A stretch of 46,510 nucleotides of DNA, taken from assembly GCA_002304445.1 (NCBI GenBank), contig NEVA01000025.1:1-46510 (forward strand). The letters run 5' to 3'. The DNA comes from Opitutia bacterium Tous-C4FEB (GTDB lineage: Bacteria > Verrucomicrobiota > Verrucomicrobiia > Opitutales > Opitutaceae). Below the pieces are notes generated by a model that made no database searches, was not told the DNA's origin, and was given only the letters and a program-made list of their open reading frames with translations. Made by a program: the position numbers and the translations under genes. This document shows, piece by piece, positions 1 to 8,890 of this stretch. Numbering within the stretch: position 1 is the stretch's first letter; every line of letters starts with the position of its first letter.

Positions 1-1142
1 TAGGTGACGGATTGCGCCTGATAGAGGCTGGCGTCGGCAAAGGCGGTGATGCGGTCGTTGAGGTCGAATTCACCGCTCGCGAAAACATTGGTGCGGTTGG
101 ACTTAGGCTGAATCACGCGATAGTCATTGTTGTTCCAATAGTAGGTTTGCGTGACCCCGGCGCGGCTCGGGGCGGCGGTGGCGAAGGCGGCTCCGCCGGA
201 ACCGTTGGGCACGAGGAAGAACGCACCGCTGGCCGCCGCGAGCGTGGTGGGCACACCGGCCGGACGTGCGCCGGCAAACGTCGAGACTTGGCCGAACGCA
301 TTCGTGCCGGTCACGGTGCCGAGCAGGTAGCTGCCGAACTGGGTCGTGGCGGAGCGAAGATTGAAGGTCGTGTTGGTCGAAACGTTCCACGGTGCGGGCG
401 CGCGGTAACTAAGATCGGACTCGGCGGAAAATGCGCGGTCGCGGGCATACATCGCCTCGCGGCTGTAGAAGTCGGCGGTGATCATCGCGCGGCCCTTGCC
501 CTTGGCGAAGTCGAGACCGTGGGTGAGCGTGGCGCGGTATTCACCGCCGTCGCCGTAGCGGGTCTCGCCGTAGCGCAGCGAGAGTTCGGTGCCCCGGAAA
601 TTTTTGGCGGTGACGTAATTCACGACGCCCGCGACGGCATCGGTGCCGTAGATGGACGACGCGCCGTCGCGGAGGATTTCCACGCGCTCGAGACCGCGGT
701 TGGGCAAGGTGTTCACGTTGGTCGAGAGCGTGGGGACGCTGGCCTCGTTTTGGCTGATCGGGTGCGGCACGAGCCGGCGACCGTTGAGCAAGAGCAGGGT
801 GTTGCCCGAGGCGATGCCGCGGAGCGAGACGCTGGCGTTGTCGCCGCGTGCGGTGGCGCCCAACGTAGCGGTCTCGTTGCCCGGAAGGCCGGTGACTTGA
901 GGCAACGCCGTGAGCAACTCGGAGGGCTGCGACGCGTCGCGGATTTCGAGGTCGGTCATCGCAAGAACGGTGACCGGGAGGACTTTCTCAACGTCCAGTC
1001 GTTTGATATTGGAGCCGGTGACGGTGAAGGCCTCCAGGGTCACCTTCGCCTCGGTCGGGGCCGGGGCAATTTGGGCATACGAGGGGATCGCGAGCGCGAG
1101 GGTGAGCGCGACGCAGCGGCGCAGTTCAGGCAGTGGGTTCAT
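1..1142 (-). CDS. TonB-dependent receptor, N-terminal part (runs off left edge)
   Basis: The 5' part of an outer-membrane TonB-dependent receptor, read leftwards from the ATG at 1142 and open to the window edge, so about 380 residues are visible. It begins with a signal peptide (cleavage near SYAQ, residue 24). The short TonB-box-like segment 'LEAFTVTGSNI' follows, then a plug domain with 'SLRGIASGNTLLLLNGRR' and 'VEILRDGASSIYGTDAVAGVVNY', the usual plug signatures. The start of the barrel with 'GATARGDN'-type linkers is also present. It lies 97 bp downstream of a paralogue with an almost parallel plug, so the two are probably a tandem duplication and may share a transcript. Ligand unknown. 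The C-terminus is outside the window. Confidence 0.9.
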   Translation of the reverse strand, partial: MNPLPELRRCVALTLALAIPSYAQIAPAPTEAKVTLEAFTVTGSNIKRLDVEKVLPVTVLAMTDLEIRDASQPSELLTALPQVTGLPGNETATLGATARGDNASVSLRGIASGNTLLLLNGRRLVPHPISQNEASVPTLSTNVNTLPNRGLERVEILRDGASSIYGTDAVAGVVNYVTAKNFRGTELSLRYGETRYGDGGEYRATLTHGLDFAKGKGRAMITADFYSREAMYARDRAFSAESDLSYRAPAPWNVSTNTTFNLRSATTQFGSYLLGTVTGTNAFGQVSTFAGARPAGVPTTLAAASGAFFLVPNGSGGAAFATAAPSRAGVTQTYYWNNNDYRVIQPKSNRTNVFASGEFDLNDRITAFADASLYQAQSVT

Positions 1143-1239
1143 AGGGATGGTTCGGGTTGTTGGCAGGTCAGGTTTAAAAAAAACAAGGGATAAAATCGAA
1201 GAAAGGCAATCGGGAGCGAGCGCCGTGGTCGCGGGCTGA

Positions 1240-4200
1240 CTAAAGCTTCTTCGAAATCTCCAAGTAGAAGGTGCGGCCCTTGGCGCTTACCGTGCCGCCT
1301 TGATAACCGCGGGATTCGTCGGCGATCGGGGGCTCGGTGTCCATGAGGTTCGTCACGCCAAAGCGGGCGGTCACATCGCGGAGGAAGTTCTGCTTTTTGC
1401 CGAACCGGTGCTGCACGTAGACGTTTTGCTGGATGACGTCTTCGATCCACCAGCGGTAGCGCACCACGCCACCGATATCGTTAAAGACCTTGATGTAGCC
1501 AGGGCGACTCAGTTGTTCATAAATGGCCGCCGTCGTGGCGCCGCCCACATCCATCGAACCGCCGTAATACTCGCCGAACCAACCGGCGCTCCAGTTGCCT
1601 TGGCGCCACGTCACGCTGGCGTTGCCGCGCCACTCGGCCCGGCCGTCTTCCCGGAGCACGGTCTCGACCGCGGCGAACTCGTCGACCTTCTCGTCGAATT
1701 TGCGGTTGTAGGTCGCCTCGCCTTTGACCGTGAACTGGCCAAACGGCAGCTTCGGCAGGCGGTAGGAGACGGCCATGTCGAAGCCTTCGAGATCGCGGCC
1801 GGCGAGGTTGAGATAATCGTCGACCACCGAGAGCACCCGGCCGACCGGAGCGCGCTGAGCGGAGGGCGGGCGGGTCGAATTGAACAGAGCGTAGGCGGCC
1901 CGATCCTCGTCCGTCACGGGCGCGCGGGAGACTTTGGAACTGCCACGGTAACCGGCCACGCCGGAGTTCATGTTCACGGCGTTGGCCTGAGTGCCGCCGG
2001 CGATTTGCGCCTGCGTGTAGGCATCGAGGAGTTGCTCGTCGCGGAGGAGGGTTCCGCCGGCGCCGAGGTTATCGATGACCTTGTTCTGGTTGATGCGCCA
2101 CCAGTCGATGGTGAACGTCAGGCCCTTGATCCGGGGCACTTCAATCGCGACACCAAACGTCGTCGTGTCGGCTTCTTCCGGTTTGAGCGACGCATTGCCT
2201 TGGCGAAATACGGTGCGATTGGTCGAACCGTCGGTGATGAGGCCGGTGACTTCACTGCGGTAGGGATCGGAGACGCCGGTAACCGAGCGCTGGAGCGGCG
2301 AGGTGTTCGTCTGAACCAGATTCGGCGCGCGGAAGGATTCATTGTAGGAGCCGCGGAACAGGACGTTGCCCGCAGGGCGCCAAGCGACGCCGTATTTGGG
2401 TTTAAACGCATCGCCGAAGTCCGAGAATTTTTCGTAGCGGCCGGCCAACGAGAGCTCGACGGTGTGGAGCAGAGGCAGGCGGTTTTTTTTGCCGAAGAAC
2501 GGGACCAGCACCTCCGTGTAGCCGGAGATGACATCGCGCTCGGAGTAGAGATTCAAATTGGGACTGAGGCCGATGAAGTCGTTGTCGGTGCCCCGGGGCA
2601 AATTCGGCGTCGGGTCGCCGGCGGGATTCAAGCCGGCAAACGCGGGGCGCCAGTCTTTGTAGGATTCCCAGCGGTACTCGACCCCGCTGGCGCTGCCGAC
2701 GCGGCCGCCGAAGAAGTCAAAGAGCGTGCCGTTGATCTTCGCGTCCCAGGTGGCGAGCTCGGTGCGGCCTTCGCGGATAAAAACATCCGTGAGCGGGTCC
2801 ACCACGGTGGCCGGATTGGTGTAAGGCTGATCGACTTGGATGACGCCTCCCACATTGCGGAAGGTGTAACCGAAGGGGTTGAACGCGGTGGCATCGGTGC
2901 GGAGCAACGCGGACTGGAGCCGGCTGTGTCGGATATTGTTGAACTCTTCGTCCCGGGTCCAAGCGCGGGAATAGAGGGCGGCCGACTCCCATTCGAAATC
3001 GGCAAAGGTCGACCCACGCAGGCCTCCGACCGTGCGAAGAGACTGGGAGAGCACATTGATCTCCTTGGCCTTGAACTCGCGCGGGCGAACGCCCGTGCCG
3101 CCCGCGATCAGCACATCGGACGGGTTGCCCGTGACGCGGGCCGTGCCGTCGGCATTCGGTGCGCCCGTGGGGCTGTAGAAGCGCGAGCCGAAGGGATTGT
3201 AGGGATTGTTCGCGCCGACGTAGATGTTCACATCGTCGGTGCCGTCGAGGCCGGCCGGATCTCGGTTGTTGGTCGAATCGGCGCGGTAGTAGGCGACCTC
3301 GCCGAAGGCCGCGAGGCGGTTGCTGAACAGATGGTTGAGCGCGGTGTAGAGGTTGAGCCGATCAGTCTGCGGGAGAATGACGCGGTGTTCGTTCAGGTTG
3401 TAGTAGTAATCGCGCTCGACGCTGGTGACCGCGCGGGAGGGCGTCGTCTGGCGGGTGCCCACGCCACCGCTCGCCAACGGCACCATGAAAAACGCGCCGG
3501 CCGTCGAGGTGGTGAGCGCCGTCGAAGGCGTGGTCGAGGTGCTGATGCCCGCATTGCCGACGGGGCGCGCACCGACGAAGTTGCCCGAGGCATCAAACGC
3601 ACCGCGCACGAAATTGCCGAACAACGACGACGTGGAGCGGTTGTCGAAATCGGTGTCGGTGGTGCTCCAGGGCTCTTTGACCTCGCGCACGCGGCGAACG
3701 TCGGAATCACGGGAGAACTTGCGGTCGCGCGTGCCGAGGAGTTCGCGGTGATAGACGTCGATCATCGCGATCAGACTGGTCTTGCCGCCGTTGAAAAGTT
3801 CGCCGCCGCTCACGGTCGCACGCCAGTCCTCGGCGCCGCCGCGGGAGGTGAGACTGCCGCGCAGGGACACATCGTAGCCGTCGTAGTCGCGCCGCAGAAT
3901 CGTGTTCACCACGCCGGCGGCGGCATCGGCGCCGTAGATCGCAGAAGCGCCGTCACGCAGCACTTCGACGCGCTGGATCGCGGCGGTGGGAAGCTGGTTC
4001 ACGTTGACCGCGAGCGAGGGCACACCGCCCTCGGCTTGGCTGATCGGGTGCGGCGCGAGCCGGCGGCCGTTGACGAGCACGAGCGTGTTGCCCGACCCAA
4101 TGCCACGGAGATTGAGGGAGGTGTTGTCACCGCGGGCGTCGGCCCCGAGGACGTTGGTTTCGGAAAGTGAAAGCACGCCGCCATTCGGCAAAAGCTGGAG

Positions 4201-4440
4201 CAGCTCGGCGGCCGTGGGCGCGGCGCGGACGTCGAGGTCGTCGAAATCGAGCACGGAAACCGGCAGGGTGCTTTCTTGATCAATGCGGCGGATGTTTGAG
4301 CCGGTGACGGTGAAGGCTTCGAGTTTAACCGTCTCGCTCGTCGGCGATGGCGCCGGTGCGGTTTGGGCGCGGCTATCGACAACGAGCAACCCGACCAAAG
4401 ACAAGGTTGTGACCGAGAGCCAAGAACAAGACGGATTCAT
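1240..4440 (-). CDS. TonB-dependent receptor
   Basis: Complete 1066-residue outer-membrane receptor, within the normal length for large TonB receptors. It has a signal peptide ending near SRAQ (residue 26), a TonB-box-like 'LEAFTVTGSNI' segment, a plug with 'NLRGIGSGNTLVLVNGRR' and 'RVEVLRDGASAIYGADAAAGVVN', then a long beta-barrel. The barrel contains the 'FRGSYNESFRAPNL' motif and ends 'FYLEISKKL', the aromatic/hydrophobic end typical of outer-membrane proteins. It is the upstream member of a tandem pair with the partial receptor that starts 97 bp further on. It should import a large or scarce ligand through TonB/ExbBD energy, but nothing in the sequence identifies the ligand. The large plus-strand open frame across it is a high-GC antisense shadow. 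Confidence 0.93.
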   Translation of the reverse strand: MNPSCSWLSVTTLSLVGLLVVDSRAQTAPAPSPTSETVKLEAFTVTGSNIRRIDQESTLPVSVLDFDDLDVRAAPTAAELLQLLPNGGVLSLSETNVLGADARGDNTSLNLRGIGSGNTLVLVNGRRLAPHPISQAEGGVPSLAVNVNQLPTAAIQRVEVLRDGASAIYGADAAAGVVNTILRRDYDGYDVSLRGSLTSRGGAEDWRATVSGGELFNGGKTSLIAMIDVYHRELLGTRDRKFSRDSDVRRVREVKEPWSTTDTDFDNRSTSSLFGNFVRGAFDASGNFVGARPVGNAGISTSTTPSTALTTSTAGAFFMVPLASGGVGTRQTTPSRAVTSVERDYYYNLNEHRVILPQTDRLNLYTALNHLFSNRLAAFGEVAYYRADSTNNRDPAGLDGTDDVNIYVGANNPYNPFGSRFYSPTGAPNADGTARVTGNPSDVLIAGGTGVRPREFKAKEINVLSQSLRTVGGLRGSTFADFEWESAALYSRAWTRDEEFNNIRHSRLQSALLRTDATAFNPFGYTFRNVGGVIQVDQPYTNPATVVDPLTDVFIREGRTELATWDAKINGTLFDFFGGRVGSASGVEYRWESYKDWRPAFAGLNPAGDPTPNLPRGTDNDFIGLSPNLNLYSERDVISGYTEVLVPFFGKKNRLPLLHTVELSLAGRYEKFSDFGDAFKPKYGVAWRPAGNVLFRGSYNESFRAPNLVQTNTSPLQRSVTGVSDPYRSEVTGLITDGSTNRTVFRQGNASLKPEEADTTTFGVAIEVPRIKGLTFTIDWWRINQNKVIDNLGAGGTLLRDEQLLDAYTQAQIAGGTQANAVNMNSGVAGYRGSSKVSRAPVTDEDRAAYALFNSTRPPSAQRAPVGRVLSVVDDYLNLAGRDLEGFDMAVSYRLPKLPFGQFTVKGEATYNRKFDEKVDEFAAVETVLREDGRAEWRGNASVTWRQGNWSAGWFGEYYGGSMDVGGATTAAIYEQLSRPGYIKVFNDIGGVVRYRWWIEDVIQQNVYVQHRFGKKQNFLRDVTARFGVTNLMDTEPPIADESRGYQGGTVSAKGRTFYLEISKKL

Positions 4441-4545
4441 AGGGAAAAGAGGAAGAAAACAGCCGGCGGAAGCGAACGAGTAAAGGGCCGGTTCTTGGAA
4501 ATTTCCACCACTGATTCAAACCGTCCCGCGACCGTTCGCCGCCGT

Positions 4546-5454
4546 TCACTTAATGGGCTCGATGTGGACAGACACATCGCTGATCGCGTGCGGCGCCGAG
4601 GCGAGCAGCGCATCCTTTACCGCGTGGGCGATGTCGTGTCCGGCCCGCACCGAGAGTTCACCGTCCACCCGCACCTGGATATCCACGAGATGGCTCAGCC
4701 CGCTTTTACGCACCCGGCATTTATCGAGCGCGGCGACGCCCGGCACCCCGAGAGCCACGGTCCGCACCTCGCTCTCAAACTCCGGCGACACCGCCGTGTC
4801 CATCACATCGGCCAGCGCCCGGTTAAACATCAGGACGCCGTTGAACAAAATCACCGCGCACGCCAACAGCGCCGCCCAATCATCCGCCGTCTCATAACCC
4901 GGCCCGCCCCACACCGCGATCCCGATCCCGACAAACGCCGCCGCCGAGGTAATCGCATCCGAATAATGGTGGAGCGCCTCGACTTGGAGTCCCGTGCTGC
5001 CCGCCTCCTCGCTCGCCCGCGTCATCCTTCGCGAGAACCAAAGCTTCACCGCCACCACGCCCGCCAGCAACGGCAAGGTCGCCCAGTGCGGCCCTTGGTG
5101 CGGGGTCAGAATCTCCCGGATCGCGCTCCATGCAATCCAGCCCGCGATCGCAAAAATGAACACCGCCACCGCGAGCGCCGCCAACGGTTCGGCTTTGCCA
5201 TGGCCAAACGGGTGATTCGCATCCGGCGGCCGCGCCGCCACGCGAAACCCCGCCCACACCAACAGCGACGAAAGGATGTCGATCAACGACTCGGCCCCGT
5301 CCGCAATCAACGCATAGGTGTTGCCGAAAACCCCGCCGGCAAACTTCACCGCCGCGAGCGTCGCGTTCAGCACGATCCCGCGCAGCACCAACACCGCGCT
5401 CGCGCGGGCGCGGCGCTGGGTGACGGCATGGTGCGGGGGTAAAACGGAGGACAT
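4546..5454 (-). CDS. Cation diffusion facilitator (CDF) family transporter
   Basis: Inner-membrane divalent-cation/proton antiporter of about 302 residues. Six membrane segments are followed by a C-terminal cytoplasmic ferredoxin-like domain with 'GVPGVAALDKCRVRKSG' and 'VDIQVRVDGELSV'. The TM2 metal motif reads E-S-L-I-D, and the TM5 motif reads H-H-Y-S-D. The family more often has HxxxD or DxxxD in TM2. The loop 'HPFGHGKAEPLAA' is a strong CDF signature. I chose the ATG at 5454; an in-frame GTG two codons upstream (5460) is the alternative. The gene is divergent from the ACT-domain gene across about 96 bp. Substrate (Zn, Fe, Mn, Co) cannot be fixed from sequence alone. Confidence 0.92.
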   Translation of the reverse strand: MSSVLPPHHAVTQRRARASAVLVLRGIVLNATLAAVKFAGGVFGNTYALIADGAESLIDILSSLLVWAGFRVAARPPDANHPFGHGKAEPLAALAVAVFIFAIAGWIAWSAIREILTPHQGPHWATLPLLAGVVAVKLWFSRRMTRASEEAGSTGLQVEALHHYSDAITSAAAFVGIGIAVWGGPGYETADDWAALLACAVILFNGVLMFNRALADVMDTAVSPEFESEVRTVALGVPGVAALDKCRVRKSGLSHLVDIQVRVDGELSVRAGHDIAHAVKDALLASAPHAISDVSVHIEPIK

Positions 5455-5550
5455 AGCCACAGCACGATCGCAGAGCGTCCCGCGATCTCAACGCGCGAGT
5501 TGACCGGCCCCGGGGCCGGCCTCAATTTCCAGCGTTTTCCCACCGTCACC

Positions 5551-6006
5551 ATGGCCGATTCCAGCATCCTCGTCGCCACCGATCCCGTGCACCAGTTCTC
5601 CGTCTTCGTCGAGAACCGCGTTGGTCGCCTGCACGAACTCACCGCCGTCCTGAAGAGTAACGAGGTCCACGTTATGGCCATCACCATGCTCGATTCTACC
5701 GACAGCACGATCGTGCGGTTGGTCGTCGACGATCCTTCGAAGGCCCGCGAGCTGATGGTGAACAACGATTTTCCCTATACCGAGTGCGCGATCCTCGCCG
5801 TTGAAATCGGCGATGAATCCGAGCTGAAGGGCGTGCTATCCGCCCTGCTCGAAGCCGAGATCAACATTCACTACGTTTACAGTTTCATCAAACGTCCCGA
5901 GGGCCGCTCTGCCCTCGCGATCAGCTGCGAAGACGCCGACACCGCCAGTCAGGCCCTCGGCCACCGCGGCTTCAAGATTCTCACCCAGCGCGATATCTCG
6001 CGCTGA
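5551..6006 (+). CDS. Tandem ACT-domain protein
   Basis: A 151-residue cytoplasmic protein made of two ACT domains (roughly residues 9-75 and 80-148). The first has the typical 'FSVFVENRVGRLHELTAVLKSNEVHVMAI' core, with a Gly-Arg-Leu turn where amino-acid ligands bind in this fold. The second contains 'LEAEINIHYVYSF', the matching helix-strand element. No catalytic domain is present, so it is likely a stand-alone ligand sensor or a regulatory partner of an amino-acid enzyme; which one is not shown by the neighbours. The ATG at 5551 is preferred over an in-frame start 17 codons upstream because the ACT fold begins right after it and the upstream residues look non-conserved. The gene is convergent with the DUF3299 gene. 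Confidence 0.85.
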   Translation: MADSSILVATDPVHQFSVFVENRVGRLHELTAVLKSNEVHVMAITMLDSTDSTIVRLVVDDPSKARELMVNNDFPYTECAILAVEIGDESELKGVLSALLEAEINIHYVYSFIKRPEGRSALAISCEDADTASQALGHRGFKILTQRDISR

Positions 6007-6043
6007 TCCCGTGTCGGAAGAAAAAGCCGCGCCCGATTCCGTC

Positions 6044-6098
6044 GTGGCATGGGCATCTTGCCCGTATTCCGAAACCACGGGCAAGGAGCCCGGACCAC
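6044..6098. repeat. Intergenic hairpin repeat between convergent genes
   Basis: The arms CTTGCCCGT (6057-6065) and ACGGGCAAG (6077-6085) are perfectly complementary around an 11-nt loop. Outer pairs GGGC/GCCC and GTGG/CCAC extend it to an imperfect 22-bp stem. There is no U-run. It sits between the stop codons of the ACT and DUF3299 genes, so it may stop or slow transcription from both sides. Its sequence resembles the short GC-rich 'gggcatcttgcccgt' intergenic repeats I recall from several bacterial genomes; copy number here cannot be judged. Confidence 0.6.
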
Positions 6099-6120
6099 GT
6101 TTCGATCCTCGTCCGCCGGA

Positions 6121-6696
6121 TCAGCCTTTTACTTCGCCCATCCGCTCGCCTTCGAGCTCGTAGATGCCGGTCAGGTAGCCGTTCTCGAACGTCGCGCCGA
6201 CCTTGAGCACACCGTAAAACGAAACCGGCACATCCATCATCACCGGCACGCCCTGCGGAATCCGCACCACGATCCAATCATTGATGTTGGGCGTCGCACC
6301 GAAGCAGCAGGCCATCTGGCTGATCATCAGCAAAAACTCGGTGCATTTTCCCTTTTCCAATTTGGTCGGCAGCATGAAGCCCGTGACCACTGCCTTCTTG
6401 CCGTTCCAGCTCTTCACGATGTCCGGGATCTGCTCGTTACCCGTCGGCGGGGTCACGTTGGGGTTGGCCGCCGGATCAAATTCGGGCGGGACAAACTTGA
6501 ACCCGGCCAGTCGGTCGAAACCGATCTTCAAGTAGCCGTCCTCCATTTCGGGTTGGGTGATCACCGCGAACTCCGCCGCAGGTGCCGGGACTGGGGCCGC
6601 CGGAACCGACTCCGCCCGCAGCGACCACATCCCGCCGAAAAACGCCGCTGCGCAGGTGATCGATCGACCGGCTTTGAGATAAGAGGTCAAGAACAT
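6121..6696 (-). CDS. DUF3299 domain-containing exported protein
   Basis: About 191 residues. An N-terminal signal peptide or anchor (basic start, hydrophobic residues about 8-28, then an Ala/Pro-rich linker) precedes a DUF3299-type domain. That domain shows 'GKKAVVTGFMLPTKLEKGKCTEFLLM', a Cys-Cys pair in 'QMACCFGATPNINDWIVV' and 'VPVSFYGVLKVG'. DUF3299 proteins are periplasmic or secreted and have no firmly known activity. The ATG at 6696 gives a well-proportioned signal peptide and is preferred to a GTG start at 6741. It lies downstream of, and in the same direction as, the TPR membrane protein and may be co-transcribed with it. No function is proposed. Confidence 0.75.
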   Translation of the reverse strand: MFLTSYLKAGRSITCAAAFFGGMWSLRAESVPAAPVPAPAAEFAVITQPEMEDGYLKIGFDRLAGFKFVPPEFDPAANPNVTPPTGNEQIPDIVKSWNGKKAVVTGFMLPTKLEKGKCTEFLLMISQMACCFGATPNINDWIVVRIPQGVPVMMDVPVSFYGVLKVGATFENGYLTGIYELEGERMGEVKG

Positions 6697-6780
6697 CTCC
6701 GGTAGCAAACGGCCCTTTCCGGGTTCGTCAATTTCTTGCACGCAAATTTGGCCACCGGCGAGCCGACGGCAGTGGCGACT

Positions 6781-8709
6781 TCAGCGAAGGCTTCGCAGAC
6801 GATCGAGCGCCTCGCGGGCACCGGTTTGGTTCGGGTCGAGACGCAAGAGGGCCTCGAATTGCTCCATCGCCTCCGTGCGTCGCCCCGCCTCGAGCAGAAC
6901 CCGCCCCATGGCTTCACGCATGCCCGGGTTTTCGGGCTCTAGTTCGATCGCCCGCTGGAGATGGAGCAAGGCGGCCTCAGGGCGGCGCTGCAAAGCCAGC
7001 GTCAAACCCCATTTCAACTCGGCATCCGCGGAGTCCGGCTGCATCCGGCGTACCTGCCCGAAGTGTTCGATCGCCTCGGCAAAGCGGTCACGGTTGGCCA
7101 GCGCCCAGCCGAGATTCACCCGCGCGATGATCAACGACGGATCGAGTTGCACCGCGCGGCCGAATTTTTCAATGCCCTCGTCCATCCGGCCGAGCGCCAT
7201 CAGAGCCACCCCGAGGGTGTTGTGCGCGCTCGCAAAGCGCGGCTCGATCCGCACCGCCTGCTCAAGTAACGGCAGCGCCTCGGGCGACCGGCCCAGCCGG
7301 TTCAACCCGTTGCCGAGACTATTGAGGATCTCGGGGAACCCGGGCTTCAACTCGAGCGCCCGCTGCAGGTGATGCACGCTCTGCTCCGTTTCGCCCACTT
7401 CGTCCAAAGCCGTACCGAGGTTGAGGTGCGCCACCCAGCTCGCGGGATTGCGCGCCAGCGTCGTTTCGTAAAGTGCAAAGACGTCGCGATACATTTCGCT
7501 CTGCCGCCACGTGAGTCCGCCGAGAGTGGTCAACACCACGGCCGCCACCGTCGGCCCGCTCCATCGCGGCCAGCGCAAGAGGGCGAATCCGCGAGTCGCG
7601 GCCGCTGTTAGTAACGCGATCATACCCAAGCTGGCGAGGTATTGAAAATGGTCCGCCACGTAGGAGAAGACGAAGGGATAGACGTTCACAAAACCGAGCA
7701 CCGGAAAGAGCGTGCCACCAAACAACAGCACCGCGGCGAGCGGCGCCCGATCCCTTCGAGACCACACCGCCAAGCCGGCGACCAGCACCAAGGCCGCCAA
7801 AGGAAAGAGCCATTGCCACCACGCGGACACGTCGATCGTCCAGCGGGGATAAAAAAAGATCAGCTCGGCCGGCCAGAGCAGCTTCCCGAGATAAAACCAG
7901 ACGGCCCGGCCGGCCAGCAGTCCCCGCTCCACCGGGCCGAGCGCAAACGCGTCCCCGGCGGCCCCGATCTGCACGGACTCGAACCAGGCCGTGCCCAGGC
8001 CGGCCGCCACCCCGACCGCCAACCAAGGCAGCAACAGCCGAACCTGCTCGCGCCATGATAATCGCTCGCATCGCCACCACGCGACGACCAGCAACGCGGC
8101 GGGCAGCGTTGCGGTCACGGTCTTCGTCAGGAGCGCGGCCACGAACCACAGGCTGGCCACGAGGTATCGGGCGGGCCGCCGGTCGTCCTCGAAGCGCAAC
8201 CACGCGAGGGCCGCCGCGAGGTAGAATAGCGTGGAGAGCGTATTTTTCTGCTCCGCGATCCAAGCGACCGATTCGACGCACACCGGATGGAGCGCGAAGA
8301 CGAATCCCGCCAGCACCGCGCCGGGCACGGCCACACGCCGCAGAATCACAATCAGCAGAAACGCCGAAAGCGAATGCCACAGCACATTGATGAGATGGTA
8401 GCCGACGGTGGAGTCGCCCCAGATTTGGTGCTCGATCCAAAACGCCGTGTGCAGAAGCGGATAATACTGCTGCGTCGCACCGACCTCGGACCAAATCCGC
8501 CAAAGACCGGACCACGACTGCAAGGCGGGGCTCGTGACGTGCCCGGCATCGTCCCACAAAAAATCACCGCCCAGCGCCGGGAAATACGCCGCGAGGGTTC
8601 CCACCAAGATGAGGGCAAAAATCGCTCCCGCCGGCCACGGACCGGAGGTCGGGGCGGCCTTAGAATCGGGCTCGGCGCGGAGCGGTGCGGTGCGATGCGG
8701 GGGCTTCAT
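6781..8709 (-). CDS. TMTC-like polytopic membrane protein with C-terminal TPR repeats
   Basis: A 642-residue protein with two halves. The N-terminal half (about 28-420) has roughly ten or eleven hydrophobic segments and the luminal/periplasmic motif 'FLWDD' near residue 50, followed by 'YYPLLHTAFW'. Later come 'HPVCVESVAWIAEQKN' and 'YVADHFQYLASLG'. These motifs match the TMTC/DUF1736 type of C-family glycosyltransferase. The C-terminal half (about 430-642) has six or seven TPR repeats with the A-x-x-x-L-x-P pattern. In animals TMTC proteins are O-mannosyltransferases; for bacterial relatives a glycosyltransferase role is plausible but unproven. It is followed by the DUF3299 gene. The start at 8709 is the first ATG before the first membrane segment. 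Confidence 0.82.
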   Translation of the reverse strand: MKPPHRTAPLRAEPDSKAAPTSGPWPAGAIFALILVGTLAAYFPALGGDFLWDDAGHVTSPALQSWSGLWRIWSEVGATQQYYPLLHTAFWIEHQIWGDSTVGYHLINVLWHSLSAFLLIVILRRVAVPGAVLAGFVFALHPVCVESVAWIAEQKNTLSTLFYLAAALAWLRFEDDRRPARYLVASLWFVAALLTKTVTATLPAALLVVAWWRCERLSWREQVRLLLPWLAVGVAAGLGTAWFESVQIGAAGDAFALGPVERGLLAGRAVWFYLGKLLWPAELIFFYPRWTIDVSAWWQWLFPLAALVLVAGLAVWSRRDRAPLAAVLLFGGTLFPVLGFVNVYPFVFSYVADHFQYLASLGMIALLTAAATRGFALLRWPRWSGPTVAAVVLTTLGGLTWRQSEMYRDVFALYETTLARNPASWVAHLNLGTALDEVGETEQSVHHLQRALELKPGFPEILNSLGNGLNRLGRSPEALPLLEQAVRIEPRFASAHNTLGVALMALGRMDEGIEKFGRAVQLDPSLIIARVNLGWALANRDRFAEAIEHFGQVRRMQPDSADAELKWGLTLALQRRPEAALLHLQRAIELEPENPGMREAMGRVLLEAGRRTEAMEQFEALLRLDPNQTGAREALDRLRSLR

Positions 8710-8890
8710 CGGCAGGGAGCAGCAAACGGTTTATCCCAACGCCAATCAAGCCGCTCGTGCCGCGGGCGGGGAACGGAAGGAACGGGCGGTGTTGACGGCA
8801 TCGGCAAAAAAATCGCCGTCGCTCTTGCGAGTGACGGCGAAGTCCCGGTCAGGTGCGCGGCGACCGGTTGAGCCGGGCGCCGAACGACGG

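Noticed and set aside
1300-4170. Very long plus-strand open frame (956 codons)
   Set aside because: It is exactly antisense to a well-supported TonB receptor; the composition is Arg/Gly/Ala/Val-rich with no domain. This is a high-GC shadow frame.
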